DNA of 64,000 bases. Source: Luidia sarsii (lineage: Eukaryota; Echinodermata; Asteroidea; Paxillosida; Luidiidae). Below the pieces are notes generated by a model, which did no database searches, was not told the origin of the DNA, and saw nothing but the letters and a program-made list of their open reading frames with translations. The stretch spans positions 4,223,212-4,287,211 of the forward strand of contig OX465107.1 in NCBI GenBank assembly GCA_949987565.1. Reading direction: 5' to 3'. Made by a program: the position numbers and the translations under genes. Each line of letters starts with the position of its first letter. Position 1 is the first letter of the stretch. Below, in pieces: positions 61,801 through 64,000 of the stretch.

Positions 61801-63648
61801 GGTACAGTACAGTACATGTCCTGTGCGTTCAACGCATGATGGTCTTACGATGGATTTTGATTCGCACAAAATGCGAACCGTTTTCTAAATTGTCTCGCAT
61901 TTCGTGGAAAATGTATCGCATTTTGCGATGCGAATCCAGCTATTTCCATCACTGCATCAAGGCAATGACCAGGGTGAATCAAGGCAATGACCAGGGTACA
62001 TCAAGGCAATGACCAGGGGCATCAAAGCAATGACCAGGGGGCATCAAGGCAACGACCAAGGTGCATCAATGCAATGACCAGGGGCATCAAGGCAATGACC
62101 AGGGGCATCGAGGCAATGGCCAGGGGCATCGAGGCAATGACCAGGGGCATCGAGGCAATGACCAGGGTCATCAAGGCAATGACCAGGGGCATCAAGGCAA
62201 TGACCAGGGGCATCGAGGCAATGACCAGGGGCATCAAGGCAATGACCAGGGTGCACCAAGGCAATGGCTATGGACATCAAGGCAATGACCAGGGGACATC
62301 AATGCAATGACCAGGGGGCATCAAGGCAATGACCAGGGGCATCAAGGCAATGACTAGGGGCATCAAGGCAATGACCAGAGGGCATCAAGGCAATGGCAAG
62401 GATGCATCAAGGCAATGACCAGGGGGCATCAAGGCAATGACCAGGGGCATCAAGGCAATGACTAGGGGCATCAAGGCAATGACCAGGGGCAGCAAGGCAA
62501 TGACCAAGGGGCATTAAGGCAATGACCAGGGTGCACCAAGGCAATGACCAAGGGGCATCAAGGCAATGACCAAGGTGCATCAAGGCAATGACCAAGGGGC
62601 ATCAAGGCAATGACCAGGGGCATCAAGGCAATGACCAGGGGGCAGCAAGGCAATGACCAAGGTGCATCAAGGTAATGACTAGGGGCACCAAGGCAATGAC
62701 CAAGGTGCACCAAGGCAATGACCAAGGGGCATCAATGCAATGACCAGGGGCATCAAGGCAATGACCAGGGGGCAGCAAGGCAATGACCAAGGTGCATCAA
62801 GGCAATGACTAGGGGCATCAAGGCAATGACCAGAGGGCATCAAGGCAATGGCAAGGATGCATCAAGGCAATGACCAGGGGGCATCAAGGCAATGACCAAG
62901 GGGCATCAAGGCAATGGCCAGGGGGCATCAATGCAATGACCAGGTGCATCAAGGCAATGACCAGGGGGCAGCAAGGCAATGACCAAGGTGCATCAAGGCA
63001 ATGACCAGGGGGCAGCAAGGCAATGACCAAGGTGCATCAAGGCAATGACCAGGTGCATCAAGGCAATGACCAGGGGCATCAAGGCAATGGCCGAGTGGCA
63101 CGCATACCTGCAGCTGAGGGGAGGTACTCTTGATACTGTGGGCGGGTCCTGCAGACTGAGGGCCTGCCTGGTCTTGGTTCCTGGGCAAACTGCTTCCTCT
63201 CTGAAAAGAAAAAAAATCAATGAAAGAAGAATCCAAATGAAAATGAAAGAAGGCATATACATGTACTGTCCGTGTTCAGGCGGAGACTATAAAGGGCTGA
63301 GAGCCAAAGCTGATCACTTCACATCAAACAAAATTGTATTTGAAAAATTCTAGACAGTGGACAGTGTGCTTACCATATATTTGATGGGTCGCCATTGTCT
63401 GTCTGACCACGTCGAGCTGCTCGTGCCAGAAACGATCTGACCTCCGCCCGTAGCCCAGCTCCAGAAACTGCTGTTTGCCGTAGAAATGCCGCCAGGCTCG
63501 CTGGACCGCCCGGGCTGCTAGCTGCGAGTCTGCCCTGGTGGGATCGGTGGGGTCAGGGGACGAGGAGGAGTCGGGACCAACGCGGCGACGACAACGAGAG
63601 TCCGCGCTGCGACCACCAGACAGCAGTGTGCTTTGTCGAGCTGTGAAG
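58865..63648 (-). CDS. IQ-motif-containing protein, 3' part of gene (unrecognised)
   Basis: Four exons fit together: 63374-63648, 63108-63200, 59988-60122 and 58865-58923 (stop TGA at 58865-58867), with the three internal junctions all in phase 1. The first exon seen carries a Ser/Asp-rich stretch and then ARAVQRAWRHFYGKQQF, which resembles an IQ calmodulin-binding helix, followed by RFWHEQLDVVRQTMATHQ. Later exons are basic and Ser/Pro-rich (AKSPTRAKTPSQQQSKHLAR, SRRKSSKTPR). The acceptor at 63649-63651 (TAG) is chosen for its pyrimidine tract; CAG at 63641-63643 is an alternative. Upstream exons are outside the window or not recognised. The gene converges on the coiled-coil gene; a minus-strand AATAAA lies at 58325-58330. 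A large intron is filled with a 20-21 bp satellite. Confidence 0.6.
59101..59140 (-). repeat. Single copy of the hairpin motif
   Basis: GGGGCCTGACGTTTCGATCC and TAGCAGGACCTCTCCCAAAG: the same motif as at 17713 and 26065, here unpaired. Confidence 0.75.
59342..59703. repeat. MITE family A, full length
   Basis: TTTAAAGCCCCTACATAACA ... TTGTGTAGGGGCTTTAA. Reference copy of the family in this window; in the last intron of the IQ-motif gene. Confidence 0.88.
60150..60491. repeat. 20-21 bp AATGACCAGGGGCATCAAGGC satellite, left block
   Basis: About 16 units with ACTAGGGGGTATCATGAC variants at the left; interrupted at 60492 by an inserted element. Confidence 0.95.
60492..61954. mobile_element. 1.46-kb element with CAGTGATGG termini inserted in the satellite
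   Basis: Left end CAGTGATGGGAATA and right end TATTTCCATCACTG are inverted repeats, and satellite units resume on both sides. Flanks share CATCA, which may be part of a target duplication, but the target is itself repetitive. CAGTG-type ends suggest a hAT-like non-autonomous element. No transposase frame is seen; the interior has many ACATGTAC palindromes (61292-61320, 61740-61800). Confidence 0.65.
61955..63092. repeat. 20-21 bp AATGACCAGGGGCATCAAGGC satellite, right block
   Basis: More than 50 units, ending about 15 bp before the donor of the 63108-63200 exon. Open frames through it are artefacts of a 21-bp period. Confidence 0.95.
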
Positions 63649-64000
63649 CTATCGAAAGACAAGTGGGGGTTAAAGGGTACCTGAAATCAAAAATGTCTAA
63701 TGTCGAGAAAACTATTGTAAGACTTAATAAAGGCTAAACCAGTTCACAAAATCAACACTTTTAATGTTTTCCCCCCTAAATAGCGACCGTAAAAGGAAAA
63801 CAAAATCTTTAGCGTGCCCCGCCCACAAAAAACCTCTTTTGCGCGCATGCCAAAGAGAAGGTGATGACATCATCAGCAGTGCAATGTTGCATGATCGATT
63901 GCACACATACACGTATAGTATATGCGCGTCCACAACAAAAACATGGCAGAGCGAATCAGTTATTTCGCCACGTGGTAGTGAAAAAGCGTGGTGTGTTGAT
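63649..64000. other. Upstream of the IQ-motif exon, nothing recognised
   Basis: Probably intron of the IQ-motif gene. No exon with both splice sites was found. Confidence 0.4.

Noticed and set aside
61987..63236. Frames with AMTRGIEAMTRG or GHCLDAPGHCLDA repeats
   Set aside because: Period artefact of the 20-21 bp satellite.

Overview
Eukaryotic genomic DNA: intron-rich genes with GT-AG splice sites, many dispersed foldback elements and minisatellites, one 200-N assembly gap (50248-50447), and no prokaryotic features. A thyroid-hormone-receptor-type gene, an invertebrate-style PTPN23, tRNA-derived SINEs and a Penelope-like retroelement remnant suggest a marine invertebrate. My best guess is an invertebrate deuterostome (echinoderm, hemichordate or cephalochordate), but the window does not settle this.

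Layout. (1) 1-4164: no gene recognised; repeat fragments and a CCAGGG-type minisatellite just past the PTPN23 stop. (2) 4165-33534, minus strand: a complete PTPN23/HD-PTP gene. I could assemble 23 coding exons whose phases all agree, giving 7062 nt and 2353 residues: BRO1 domain, coiled-coil V domain, a very long Pro/Gln-rich exon, a PTP domain and a conserved C-terminus. (3) 33535-37642: head-to-head intergenic region with a perfect CRE and GC-rich DNA. (4) 37643-50176, plus strand: a thyroid hormone receptor gene (8 exons seen) that runs into the gap; its last visible exon has an apparent one-base deletion and its final exon is not found. (5) 50448-55786: intergenic, repeats only. (6) 55787-57245, plus: a three-exon gene for a 108-residue charged coiled-coil protein that I do not recognise. 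(7) 58865-63648, minus: the 3' part of a gene for an IQ-motif protein, tail-to-tail with gene 6.

PTPN23 acts in ESCRT-dependent endosomal sorting; the thyroid receptor is a ligand-regulated transcription factor. Nothing suggests that the neighbours share a pathway, so this looks like an ordinary gene row rather than a functional cluster.

The most unusual content is in the non-coding DNA and in a few coding details: a PTP signature that has lost its catalytic arginine; an intron holding 18 tandem copies of an exon end with its splice donor; a dispersed Penelope-like terminal repeat carrying a histone-mRNA-type stem-loop with a purine-rich downstream element at fixed spacing; one short hairpin motif that has seeded at least three separate tandem arrays; and mobile-element ends lying within about 10 bp of splice donors.
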